A stretch of DNA of 64,000 nucleotides from positions 831,501 to 895,500 of the forward strand of contig NZ_CP141945.1 of NCBI RefSeq assembly GCF_035658495.1, written 5' to 3'. The notes beneath the pieces were generated by a model. It made no database searches and was not told where the DNA came from. It saw nothing but the letters and a program-made list of their open reading frames with translations. Within the stretch, counting starts at the first letter, position 1. Each line of letters opens with the position of its first letter. The position numbers were made by a program, and so were the translations under genes. Below are positions 45,146 through 53,309 of the stretch, one piece after another. The stretch is from Novosphingobium sp. RL4 (GTDB taxonomy: Bacteria > Pseudomonadota > Alphaproteobacteria > Sphingomonadales > Sphingomonadaceae).

Positions 45146-45441
45146 TGTTCTTCCCCGACTGGCGACGTGCGCACCCTGATACCTTCCTCCACCGGGGTGG
45201 AGCACGGCCTGATCCGTCCGCCGTCCTCGGTCCACATCCAGCAGTCCTGACAGGCGCCCATCAGGCAGAAACCCGCACGGCGACTTGCCGAGAACTCCGA
45301 GGTTCGCAGCACCGGGCAGGACGCCAGCACCGCCACCATGAGGGTGTCCCCCTCCAGCGCCTCGATCTGATCGCCGTCGACGAAAAGCGACACCTTACGG
45401 CGGCCTGTTTCGGCCAGCCGCACCAGCCTGCCCGCGCTCAC
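45127..45441 (-). CDS. Small [2Fe-2S] gamma subunit (HcnA/OoxA-gamma-like)
   Basis: A 104-residue ferredoxin-like protein. The start is GTG at 45441, overlapping the DUF1624 stop as GTGA; family length (about 100 residues) supports it. The beta-strand VSLFVDGDQIEALEGDTLMV is followed by the cluster Cys in ASCPVLRTSE, FCLMGACQDCWMW and IRPCSTPVEEG, the pattern of HcnA and SoxA N-terminal [2Fe-2S] modules. It passes electrons between the flavin subunits. It overlaps the alpha gene by 19 bp, so alpha and gamma are made together. Confidence 0.87.
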   Translation of the reverse strand: MSAGRLVRLAETGRRKVSLFVDGDQIEALEGDTLMVAVLASCPVLRTSEFSASRRAGFCLMGACQDCWMWTEDGGRIRPCSTPVEEGIRVRTSPVGEEQWPNLA

Positions 45442-46628
45442 AGGTACTTCAGCCACCAGATGTCCCGGCGGCGCTTCTTGAGGTTCGAAAACCAGCGCGT
45501 GGGGAAGTAGAGCGGCACGATCAGCCCGACATACCAGACCCATACCCACGCAAGACTGTCGACGCCGAAGTACTTGCCCTGGGTCGCCCCCCAGATGGCG
45601 AAAGCGATCACATAGAGCGCTTTCAGCACGTAGAGGTGCAGCAGATAGAAGAACATCGGCGCCCCGCCCATGACCGAGAGCCACTGCGACAGGCGGCCGC
45701 CGTCGATCTTCTCGAACCCGGCCAGCAGCACCAGTCCCAGCCCGCAATTGAACAGGAGGTAGAACAGCGAGGGCGGATACTTGGTCAGCGCCATGAAGCT
45801 CATCGCGGTTCGCAGGGCATCGCCCTCAACCACGAACCGGGGGGCGTCGCCATATATGTTCAGGCCCCGCATCACGAAGAAGGCCGCCAGCATCGCGGAG
45901 CCCGTCAGCACAAGCCGCCGGCGCCGCAACCCTGCGGGAACCTCGTTCGCGAACCACGGCCCCATGCAATAGCCCAGCGCGATCAGGCCGATCCACGGCA
46001 GCACCGGATATGTGGTCTTGAAAGTGATCCCGGCGAATTCCCAGGCCTGACGCTCATGAAGCATGGCCCAGGGGGCGAAAAGCGCGCTGCCCGGCGCGGC
46101 ATGGAGCCCGTCCAGCAGATTGTGCCCGCAGACGATGACGAACCCGATGGCGAAGATCGCCTTGCGCGGCAGGTGCAGCATCGCCGCCAGCGCGATCATG
46201 GCCACCCCGATCGCCCAGATCACCTGGAACCAGATCGTCTGCGGGGGATAGACCCCGGTCCACGCGAAATTGACGAACGTCAGCTCCAGCAACATGAGGA
46301 ACAGCCCCCGCTCGACCAGGAACCGCGAGACTTGCGCCGCGCTGTGCGTGCGTCCGTAGAGAAAGGCGGAAAGCCCGGTCAGCCCCACGAAGACCGGCGC
46401 GCAGATGGTGCTCAGGTAGCGGGTGAGGAACAGCGCCGGCATCACCGCTCGCGCATCCATGGGATCGGACACCTGCATGTGCAGGAACCATGTCTCGCGC
46501 ACATGGTCGAGCAGCATGATGACCATGACCAGCCCGCGCAGGGCATCGATGCTGGTCAGCCGCCTGCTGGCGGGCTTCGCTATGGGTGCCGGCGAGCGCA
46601 AGGGCTCACTGCGAGCAATGGTAGCCAT
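45438..46628 (-). CDS. DUF1624/heparan-alpha-glucosaminide N-acetyltransferase-like membrane protein
   Basis: A 396-residue protein with about ten membrane helices. The start RLTSIDALRGLVMVIMLLDH and the GLTGLSAFLYGRTHS segment match the DUF1624/HGSNAT-like acyltransferase group, in which the conserved His near helix 1 is thought to carry acetyl across the membrane. AAGGAG precedes the ATG at 46628. It is the first gene of an operon with the gamma and alpha dehydrogenase subunits (GTGA overlap), an unusual partnership that points to acylation of a periplasmic substrate or product. Function is unproven. Confidence 0.85.
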   Translation of the reverse strand: MATIARSEPLRSPAPIAKPASRRLTSIDALRGLVMVIMLLDHVRETWFLHMQVSDPMDARAVMPALFLTRYLSTICAPVFVGLTGLSAFLYGRTHSAAQVSRFLVERGLFLMLLELTFVNFAWTGVYPPQTIWFQVIWAIGVAMIALAAMLHLPRKAIFAIGFVIVCGHNLLDGLHAAPGSALFAPWAMLHERQAWEFAGITFKTTYPVLPWIGLIALGYCMGPWFANEVPAGLRRRRLVLTGSAMLAAFFVMRGLNIYGDAPRFVVEGDALRTAMSFMALTKYPPSLFYLLFNCGLGLVLLAGFEKIDGGRLSQWLSVMGGAPMFFYLLHLYVLKALYVIAFAIWGATQGKYFGVDSLAWVWVWYVGLIVPLYFPTRWFSNLKKRRRDIWWLKYL

Positions 46629-47087
46629 GATCCTGAAGCTCCTTTTGGAGCATTGGACAGGAGTAGAGACCCATGCAGACTCCGTTTTTCCCTCGCGCGG
46701 AGGATTTTGTGATAAATTTCCGGCAACCCATGGAACAAAGTGCCGCGCCTTCCAATCCCCTGTCTTCGCGGCGCGGCGTCCGATCGCGCGCATTTCCGGC
46801 GCAACGGCGCGCACGGGCAGGCACCCGCGCATCTAGCCGATAGAGACAGGCGGCAGCCGGGCGGACAAGCGGCGGCAGACTGTGCCGTGAGATGGGACGG
46901 AAAGTTCCCGATCCGTCCAATTGGCGGCGCACAAACGAAGGCACCTGTCGATCGATGCGTGATGCTCTAGGAGGTGAAGTCGGCTCTCTGCCCTCTTCCC
47001 TCCGCAGCACGAGAGAGAGACGAACACGCCCATGGCCCATTTCTGCTCCAGTCGCGTCGAAATGCCGGTCCGCCAGGAAGCGGGACC
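46629..47087. other. Divergent control region between acyltransferase and ABC operons
   Basis: 459 bp with no supported gene. It holds an AT-rich partly symmetric stretch (46702-46721, GGATTTTGTGATAAATTTCC) near the acyltransferase side and a GGCA-GACTG-TGCC palindrome (46874-46886) nearer the ABC side. Both operons of the island start here, so this is its likely main control point. Confidence 0.5.
46874..46886. promoter_or_regulatory. GGCA-N5-TGCC palindrome
   Basis: GGCAGACTGTGCC. Its layout (4-bp arms, 5-bp centre) matches the sites at 52337, 55935 and 56018 within the same island, so it may be a site for a shared regulator such as the Lrp protein at 57467. Confidence 0.3.
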
Positions 47088-48650
47088 ATGCAGCGGCGCG
47101 CCGGGAGCATGGCGTTGAGCGCCAGCCCCCTGTCGAGGCGCGCCGCGATCGCTGGCGGTCTGGCCGGTGCCGGGCTGCTGGCCCTGGGCCGGACGCAGGA
47201 CGTGCTGGCCGTGCCCCGGCGCGGCGGCAGCATCCGCATCGCCACCCAGTCCAGCTCCACCTCGGACACGCTCGATCCGGCGAAGGCCGCGCTCGCCACC
47301 GACTATGTCCGGCTCGGCATGGTCTATGAAGGCCTGACCTGCCCCGATGCCGCGCTCAATCCCGTCCCCATGCTGGCGGAGAGCCTCGAAAGCGCCGACC
47401 GCCGCATCTGGACGATCCGGCTGCGCCGGGGCGTGACCTTCCACGACGGCGGCGACTTCACGGCCGCCGATGTCGTCTGGTCGCTGCTGCGCCACAAGGA
47501 AGCCGCCGTGGGATCGAAACTCGCCAGCATCGCCGCGCAGTTCGCCTCGGTACGGGCGAGCGACCGCCACGAAGTCACGCTGGAACTGACGGATGCCAAT
47601 GCCGATTTGCCCGCAATCCTGTCGCAGCCGCAGTTCGCCATCGTCCGCAAGGGCGAGAAGCACCCGCGCGGGAACGGCACCGGCCCGTTCCGGATCACCC
47701 ATTTCCAGCCCGGCGTGCGAACCGTGGTCGAACGGAACCGCAACTTCCGGGTGCCGGGGCGCCCCTATCTCGACCGCATCGAACTGATCGCCATTCCCGA
47801 CGAGGTCAGCCGCGTGAACGCGCTGCTTGCCGGGGACTGCCAGATGATCAACGCGGTGAATCCGCGCTCCATTCGCCGTATCGAGCAGAGCGGCAGCCAT
47901 GCGGTCATGGCGACACCCTCCGGGCTCTACACCGACCTCATCATGCGCGCCGACGGGATGCCAACGGGCAACCCGCACTTCGTTCAGGCCGTGAAGCATC
48001 TCGTGGACCGGCCGCTCGTCAAGCGGGCGCTGTTTCGCGGCCATGCCACGATCGCCAACGACCAGCCGATCCCCCCCTTCCACCCGTACTACAACCCGAA
48101 CGTGCCGCAGACCGTGCTCGATCTCGACCGCGCCCGCTGGCACATCGCCCGGGCCGGACTGACTGGCGTGCGCATCCCGATCTACTGCTCGCCCGCCGCA
48201 GAGGGTTCGGTGGACATGGCCTCGATCCTCCAGGAATACGGCGCACGAGCCGGACTGGAACTGGCGGTGAACCGCGTACCGGCCGACGGCTACTGGTCCA
48301 CGCACTGGATGCGCCACCCGCTCACCTTCGGGAACGTGAACCCGCGGCCCACGCCCGACCTGCTGTTCAGCCTGTTCTACAAGTCCAGCGCGGACTGGAA
48401 CGAGAGCGGATGGCGGAACGAGCGCTTCGACCGCCTCCTGAAGGAAGCCCGGTCCCAGCCCGACCAGGCCTTGCGCAAGGAACTCTACGGCGAGATGCAG
48501 CAGATCGTGCACGACCGGGGCGGCACCGCGATCCCGGTATTTATCAGCCTGATCGACGGTTACGACAAGCGCATCCGCGGCCTGAAGCCGATCCCCATCG
48601 GCGGCTTCATGGGCTACCAGTTCTCCCAGCACATCTGGCTGGAAAGCTGA
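47088..48650 (+). CDS. ABC transporter substrate-binding protein, peptide/opine (SBP_bac_5) family, Tat signal
   Basis: A 520-residue periplasmic binding protein. The start at 47088 has AGGA nine bases upstream. The signal SPLSRRAAIAGGLAGAGLLA carries twin arginines, so export should be by the Tat route in folded form. The mature part has GGSIRIATQSSSTSDTLDPA, WTIRLRRGVTFHDGGDFTAA and the late RNERFDRLLKEARSQPD typical of DppA/OppA/NikA-like proteins, which bind peptides, opines, nickel or short polar compounds. It starts a tightly coupled four-gene importer (TGATG and ATGA overlaps). Confidence 0.9.
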   Translation: MQRRAGSMALSASPLSRRAAIAGGLAGAGLLALGRTQDVLAVPRRGGSIRIATQSSSTSDTLDPAKAALATDYVRLGMVYEGLTCPDAALNPVPMLAESLESADRRIWTIRLRRGVTFHDGGDFTAADVVWSLLRHKEAAVGSKLASIAAQFASVRASDRHEVTLELTDANADLPAILSQPQFAIVRKGEKHPRGNGTGPFRITHFQPGVRTVVERNRNFRVPGRPYLDRIELIAIPDEVSRVNALLAGDCQMINAVNPRSIRRIEQSGSHAVMATPSGLYTDLIMRADGMPTGNPHFVQAVKHLVDRPLVKRALFRGHATIANDQPIPPFHPYYNPNVPQTVLDLDRARWHIARAGLTGVRIPIYCSPAAEGSVDMASILQEYGARAGLELAVNRVPADGYWSTHWMRHPLTFGNVNPRPTPDLLFSLFYKSSADWNESGWRNERFDRLLKEARSQPDQALRKELYGEMQQIVHDRGGTAIPVFISLIDGYDKRIRGLKPIPIGGFMGYQFSQHIWLES

Positions 48651-49642
48651 TGACGGCCCAATCCGCCTCCGGCTTCGCAACGGCGGACGCGCCCAGCATC
48701 CTGCTGCGCCTTGTTGCGCGCCGGACGGCTTCCGCGCTGCTCACGCTTCTGCTCGTGTCGATCGTGGTGTTCACCATCAGCGGGCTGCTGCCGGGCGACG
48801 CCGCGCAGGAAACCCTCGGCCAGAGCGCCACGCCCGAGCAGGTCGCTGCGCTCCGCCACGAGATGGGCCTCGATCGGCCCGCGCCCACCCGCTATGCGGA
48901 ATGGCTTGGCGGAATGCTGAAGGCCGATCCCGGCCAATCGCTCGTCGCGAACATGCCCGTGCGCGACATCATAGCCGAGCGCCTGCCGAACTCGCTCATG
49001 CTGGCGGGCTTCACCGCGATCATTGCCGTGCCCCTTGCCCTTGCCATCGGAATCGCCGCCGCCGTCGATCGCGGCGGGAGGCTGGACAGGGCGCTGAGCA
49101 TCGCCACCCTGTCGATGGTGGCGGTGCCGGAGTTTCTCGTGGCGACGCTGGGCGTGCTGGTGTTCTCCGTCAAACTGCTGTGGCTTCCCTCGATCGCGCT
49201 GGTTTCCGACGACGCCGACACGATGGACACCATCCGCTCCTGCGCGCTCCCGGTGATGACGCTCACTTTCGTCGTCGTCGCGCAAATGGCCCGGATGACG
49301 CGCGCCGCAATGATCGACCAGCTCGATGCGGGCTATGTCGAGATGGCGCAGCTCAAGGGCGTGCCGTTCCGCCGCATCGTGCTGTGGCACGTCATGCCCA
49401 ACGCCATCGGGCCGATCGCCAACGCCGCGGCCCTTTCGCTGTCCTACCTGCTGGGCGGCGCGATCATCGTCGAGACCATCTTCAATTTCCCCGGTCTCGC
49501 CAGCCTGATGGTCAATGCCGTGACCAGCCGCGACATGCCGCTGCTGCAAAGCTGCGCGATGATCTTCTGCGGCGCCTATCTGCTGCTGGTCCTCGTTGCC
49601 GATCTCGTCGCCATTCTCAGCAATCCGAGGCAGCGCGCCTGA
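48650..49642 (+). CDS. ABC transporter permease, DppB-like
   Basis: A 330-residue inner-membrane permease with about six helices. The N-terminal MLGRLL-type helix of DppB proteins is seen as LVARRTASALLTLLLVSIVV, followed by GLLPGDAAQETLG, MGLDRPAPTRYAEWLGGMLK and the EAA loop YVEMAQLKGVPFRRIVLWHV. It starts at 48650 with a 1-bp overlap with the binding-protein stop and overlaps the next gene by 1 bp. Confidence 0.9.
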   Translation: MTAQSASGFATADAPSILLRLVARRTASALLTLLLVSIVVFTISGLLPGDAAQETLGQSATPEQVAALRHEMGLDRPAPTRYAEWLGGMLKADPGQSLVANMPVRDIIAERLPNSLMLAGFTAIIAVPLALAIGIAAAVDRGGRLDRALSIATLSMVAVPEFLVATLGVLVFSVKLLWLPSIALVSDDADTMDTIRSCALPVMTLTFVVVAQMARMTRAAMIDQLDAGYVEMAQLKGVPFRRIVLWHVMPNAIGPIANAAALSLSYLLGGAIIVETIFNFPGLASLMVNAVTSRDMPLLQSCAMIFCGAYLLLVLVADLVAILSNPRQRA

Positions 49643-50493
49643 TGAAGACCCCGTTCCCCTCCCGCTTGCCGTCCCTTGCCCGTGCGCTGCCCCTGTCGGG
49701 CAGGATCGGCCTGTTCCTGGTGTGCTTCTGGCTTGTCGTCGCCCTGGCCGGACCACTGATCGCGCCCTATTCGGTGGGCGGCTTTGTCGATTACGATGTG
49801 TTCGGGCCGATGTCCGCAAGGTTCTGGCTGGGCAGCGATTACCTCGGCAGGGACGTGCTCAGCCGCCTGCTGTGGGGCGCGCGCTATACCGTGTTCCTCG
49901 GGCTTGGCGCGGCGCTTGTCGCCAGCGCGACCGGCACTGCGCTGGCCCTGTTCGCTGCCGTCCGGCGCGGCTGGGTGGACGAAGCGATCTCTCGCACGAT
50001 GGACACGCTGATCTCGATCCCGTCCAAGGTCTTTGCCCTTGTCATGGTGGCTGCGTTCGGTTCCTCGCTGGGGCTCCTGCTGCTCATCGCCGCGATCACC
50101 TACGTCCCCGGCAACTTCCGCATCGCCCGTGCCATCGCACTGGACCTCGCGGCGATGGACTATGTCACTTTCGCCCGCGCGCAGGGAGAATCGCCGGTTC
50201 ACATCGCCCTGCGGGAGATCCTGCCGAACATGATCCACCCCCTGCTTGCGGACCTCGGCCTGCGGTTCGTCTTCATTGTCCTGCTGCTGTCGGGTCTGAG
50301 CTTCCTCGGGCTCGGCGTGCAGCCGCCCCATGCCGATCTCGGCTCGCTCGTGCGCGAGAACATCTCGGGCATCACCGAAGGCGCGCCCGCGATCATCGCG
50401 CCCGCCATCGCCATCGCTACCCTGACGGTAGGCGCAAATCTGCTGATCGACGCGCTCAAGTCCAGTCGCGGCGGCAAGGGGAAACCGGCATGA
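49642..50493 (+). CDS. ABC transporter permease, DppC-like
   Basis: A 283-residue inner-membrane permease. LFLVCFWLVVALAGPLIAPY is the first helix, ARFWLGSDYLGRDVLSRLLW the DppC signature (GTDxxGRDxxSR type), and DYVTFARAQGESPVHIALRE the EAA loop that contacts the ATPase. It overlaps its neighbours by 1 and 4 bp, so it is translated as part of the same importer. Confidence 0.91.
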   Translation: MKTPFPSRLPSLARALPLSGRIGLFLVCFWLVVALAGPLIAPYSVGGFVDYDVFGPMSARFWLGSDYLGRDVLSRLLWGARYTVFLGLGAALVASATGTALALFAAVRRGWVDEAISRTMDTLISIPSKVFALVMVAAFGSSLGLLLLIAAITYVPGNFRIARAIALDLAAMDYVTFARAQGESPVHIALREILPNMIHPLLADLGLRFVFIVLLLSGLSFLGLGVQPPHADLGSLVRENISGITEGAPAIIAPAIAIATLTVGANLLIDALKSSRGGKGKPA

Positions 50494-52343
50494 TCCCGGC
50501 CCACCCCGCGCCCCCTGCCCGGACCCAGGGCGCACGCGGCCATGTCGTGGTCGAGGGACTGCGGATCGTCGCCGGGCCGCCGGGCAACGAGCACGCCATC
50601 GTCAATGATGTGAGCTTCTCGGTGGCGCCCGGCCGCACACTTGCGCTGATTGGGGAATCCGGTTCGGGCAAGTCCACCATCGCGCTGGCACTGGCGGGCT
50701 TCGCGCGGCCGGGCGCGCGGATCGCGGGAGGAATCGTCAGCCTTGCGGGCGACCGGATCGACCTGATGGACGACAGGGCCCTGCGCGCCGTGCGGGGGCG
50801 CCGCGTGGCCTATGTCGCGCAAAGCGCCGCCGCCGCGTTCAATCCCTCGCGCACGATCATGGCCCAGGTGATCGAGCCGCTGCTGGTCCACCGCCTTGCT
50901 CCTCGCGCAGAAGCGATCCTGCGGGCGCAGCGGATTTTCGCCAGCCTTTCGCTGCCCGATCCCGAAACCATCGGGCAGCGCTATCCGCACCAGCTTTCGG
51001 GCGGACAGCTGCAGCGCCTGATGGCGGCGATGGCGCTCATCACCGGCCCCGAACTCCTGATCTTCGACGAACCGACCACCGCGCTCGATGTCACCACGCA
51101 AGTCGAGGTGCTCAAGGCCTTCAAGGCCGCCATCGCCCAGAGCGGCGCGACCGCGATCTATGTCTGCCACGACCTGCCCGTCGTTGCCCAGATGGCCGAC
51201 GACGTGCTCGTCCTGCAACATGGCCGCACGAAGGAGGCCGGCAGTCTTGCCGCCGTGTTCGGGACCCCGGGCGATCCCTATACCCGCGCCTTGCTCGCCG
51301 CCGCCGACCACGGCCACTGTCCGCCCGCAAACGCATCGGCAGGCGGCCAACCTTCCCGGCCCTCCCCCGCGCAAGGCAGGCCGCTGCTGCGGGTCGAGGG
51401 CCTCGCCGCCGGATATGGCCGGGTTCGGAACGGGCGGCCGGAAGTGCCGATCCTGGAGGACATCTCGCTCGAATGCCGACGCGGCGAAACCGTGGGCGTG
51501 ATCGGCGAATCCGGCTCGGGAAAATCGACACTGGCGAAAGTGGTCGCCGGTCTCGTACCCCGGGCAAGCGGCACCGTGCGGATCGACGACACGCCATTGC
51601 CCGCGGGTCTTGGCGAACGCAGCCGCGAACACTTCCGCCGGGTGCAGCTTGTGTTCCAGCACGCCGAGACCGCGCTCAATCCCGCCAAGACGGTCGGCGC
51701 GATCCTTGCCAGGCCGCTGGCGCTTCACCACGGCATTCACGGCCGGGCCGCGGACAGGCGGGTCGCCGAACTTCTCGACCTGATCCAGCTCCCGGCCGAG
51801 ACCGCCACCCGCAATGTCAGGGCGCTGTCGGGCGGGCAGAAGCAGCGCGTCAACCTCGCGCGGGCACTGGCGGCGGAGCCCGACCTGCTGATCTGCGACG
51901 AAGTGACATCGGCGCTCGATACCATCGTCGGTCAGGCGATCCTCGAACTGATCGACGGGCTGCGCCGGGAACTCGGCATCGCGGTCATGTTCATCAGCCA
52001 CGACATCTCTACCGTGCGTGCGTTCTGCGACCGCATCCTGGTGCTCTATGGCGGCCGCGCCGTGGAAACGGCCTCCGGAAGCGCTTTCGCGCGCGGGCCG
52101 CACCACCCCTATACCGACCTCCTGCTCAGCTCTGTCCCGCGCATGGAGCCGGGCTGGCTGGACGCCGGCGCCATGCGAGCAAGAGGAGCGGGTTTCCCGT
52201 CCGATCTCGCGATCTGCCGGTTCGAACCGCGCTGCGGCGTGACCATCCGGGGCCGCTGCAACTGCGAGCCGCCTCCGCTGCGCAGGCAGGGCGAACAGGC
52301 ATGGCTGTGCCACCACCCCGCCGAAGTGCTGGCGGCGGAATAA
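50490..52343 (+). CDS. Fused double ATP-binding protein of the peptide/opine importer
   Basis: A 617-residue protein in which two ABC ATPases (DppD- and DppF-like) are joined. Each half has a Walker A GESGSGKST (about residues 55 and 339), a signature (LSGGQLQR and LSGGQKQR) and a Walker B (LLIFDEPTTALD and LLICDEVTSALD), so both sites look competent. The C-terminal HPYTDLLLSSVP tail and late Cys residues (CRFEPRCG, GRCNCEPP, WLCHHP) match the oligopeptide-transporter C-terminal domain, which may bind an Fe-S cluster in relatives. ATG overlaps the permease stop (ATGA). Confidence 0.92.
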   Translation: MIPAHPAPPARTQGARGHVVVEGLRIVAGPPGNEHAIVNDVSFSVAPGRTLALIGESGSGKSTIALALAGFARPGARIAGGIVSLAGDRIDLMDDRALRAVRGRRVAYVAQSAAAAFNPSRTIMAQVIEPLLVHRLAPRAEAILRAQRIFASLSLPDPETIGQRYPHQLSGGQLQRLMAAMALITGPELLIFDEPTTALDVTTQVEVLKAFKAAIAQSGATAIYVCHDLPVVAQMADDVLVLQHGRTKEAGSLAAVFGTPGDPYTRALLAAADHGHCPPANASAGGQPSRPSPAQGRPLLRVEGLAAGYGRVRNGRPEVPILEDISLECRRGETVGVIGESGSGKSTLAKVVAGLVPRASGTVRIDDTPLPAGLGERSREHFRRVQLVFQHAETALNPAKTVGAILARPLALHHGIHGRAADRRVAELLDLIQLPAETATRNVRALSGGQKQRVNLARALAAEPDLLICDEVTSALDTIVGQAILELIDGLRRELGIAVMFISHDISTVRAFCDRILVLYGGRAVETASGSAFARGPHHPYTDLLLSSVPRMEPGWLDAGAMRARGAGFPSDLAICRFEPRCGVTIRGRCNCEPPPLRRQGEQAWLCHHPAEVLAAE

Positions 52344-52349
52344 TCTGCC
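52337..52349. promoter_or_regulatory. GGCA-N5-TGCC-like site after the ABC operon
   Basis: GGAATAATCTGCC, one mismatch from the GGCATAATATGCC palindrome at 55935. It overlaps the stop codon of the ATPase gene and lies 109 bp before the GNAT start, so it could control the GNAT-aldehyde dehydrogenase pair. Confidence 0.25.
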
Positions 52350-52457
52350 GTTGAGCGCGCAACAGCGGCACCCGATGCCACGGGCCCGCGCCTAATCGCG
52401 GCGCGAGGCAAGATCAGAAGGCCGGCCACGGCCCCCGAAAACCAGAGGGAACGAGCA

Positions 52458-53309
52458 ATGGCGACTGTAGAAGAAACGATTCTGATCCGCGAAATGACCC
52501 CCGACGACGTCAACGGCACCGTCGAACTTTCCTACGAACAGGAATGGCCGCATCGGCACGAGGACTGGGAAATCTACCTCGCTCTTGGCGAAGGGCTGGT
52601 AGCCGAAAGCGAAGGCCGGATCGTCGGCACCACGATGGCCTGGCGCTATGCCCCGACGTTCGCCACCCTGGGGATGGTGATCGTCGCCAACGAATTTCAG
52701 GGCCGGGGACTGGGTCGCCGGATGATGGAGGCCATGCTGGGCCGCCTTGCCGGCTGCACGGTCCTGCTCAACGCCACCGAGGCAGGTGCGCCGCTCTATC
52801 GCAAGTTCGGATTCGAACCCCTGGGCCGCATTCATCAACATCAGGGCACGGCACGCATGGTGCCGCTGGCGCAGCTGCGCCCCGGCGAACGCGTGCGGCC
52901 GCTGGGCGGCGCCGATTCCGACCTTGCGCATCTTTACGACCGCGCCACCGGCATGGGCCGCGGGAAGCTGTTCGAAAGCCTTGGCCGCAGCGGCAGCGCC
53001 GTGGTGCTGGCGCAGGACCACGTTCCGGTGGGCTTCGCCAACATGCGCCGGTTCGGACGCGGCTGGTCGGTCGGCCCGATCGTCGCCCCCGACCTTGCCG
53101 GCGCGAAGGCCCTCGCCAGCCACTGGATCGGCGCTTACGCGGGCTCGTTCTGCCGGCTGGACGTGCCCGCCGACAGCGGCTTCTCCGAATGGCTCGAAGA
53201 GATCGGCCTGCCCAAGGTGGGCGAAGTCCACACCATGGTGCGCGGCACCGCGCCGGTCTTCGACGAACGATGCCGCCTTTTCGGGCTCGTTTCGCAGGCG
53301 CTCGGTTGA
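52458..53309 (+). CDS. GNAT-family N-acetyltransferase
   Basis: A 283-residue protein with an N-terminal GNAT domain: ILIREMTPDDVNGTVELSYE, the acetyl-CoA motif A VIVANEFQGRGLGRRMMEAM and AGAPLYRKFGFEPLGRIHQH. A second, acyltransferase-like C-terminal domain (VGPIVAPDLAGAKALASHWI) is present as in YitH-type GNATs. GAGGGA precedes the ATG. Its stop overlaps the next aldehyde dehydrogenase start by 1 bp, so the two are coupled; acetylation of an amine substrate or intermediate of the island is the natural guess. Confidence 0.87.
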   Translation: MATVEETILIREMTPDDVNGTVELSYEQEWPHRHEDWEIYLALGEGLVAESEGRIVGTTMAWRYAPTFATLGMVIVANEFQGRGLGRRMMEAMLGRLAGCTVLLNATEAGAPLYRKFGFEPLGRIHQHQGTARMVPLAQLRPGERVRPLGGADSDLAHLYDRATGMGRGKLFESLGRSGSAVVLAQDHVPVGFANMRRFGRGWSVGPIVAPDLAGAKALASHWIGAYAGSFCRLDVPADSGFSEWLEEIGLPKVGEVHTMVRGTAPVFDERCRLFGLVSQALG

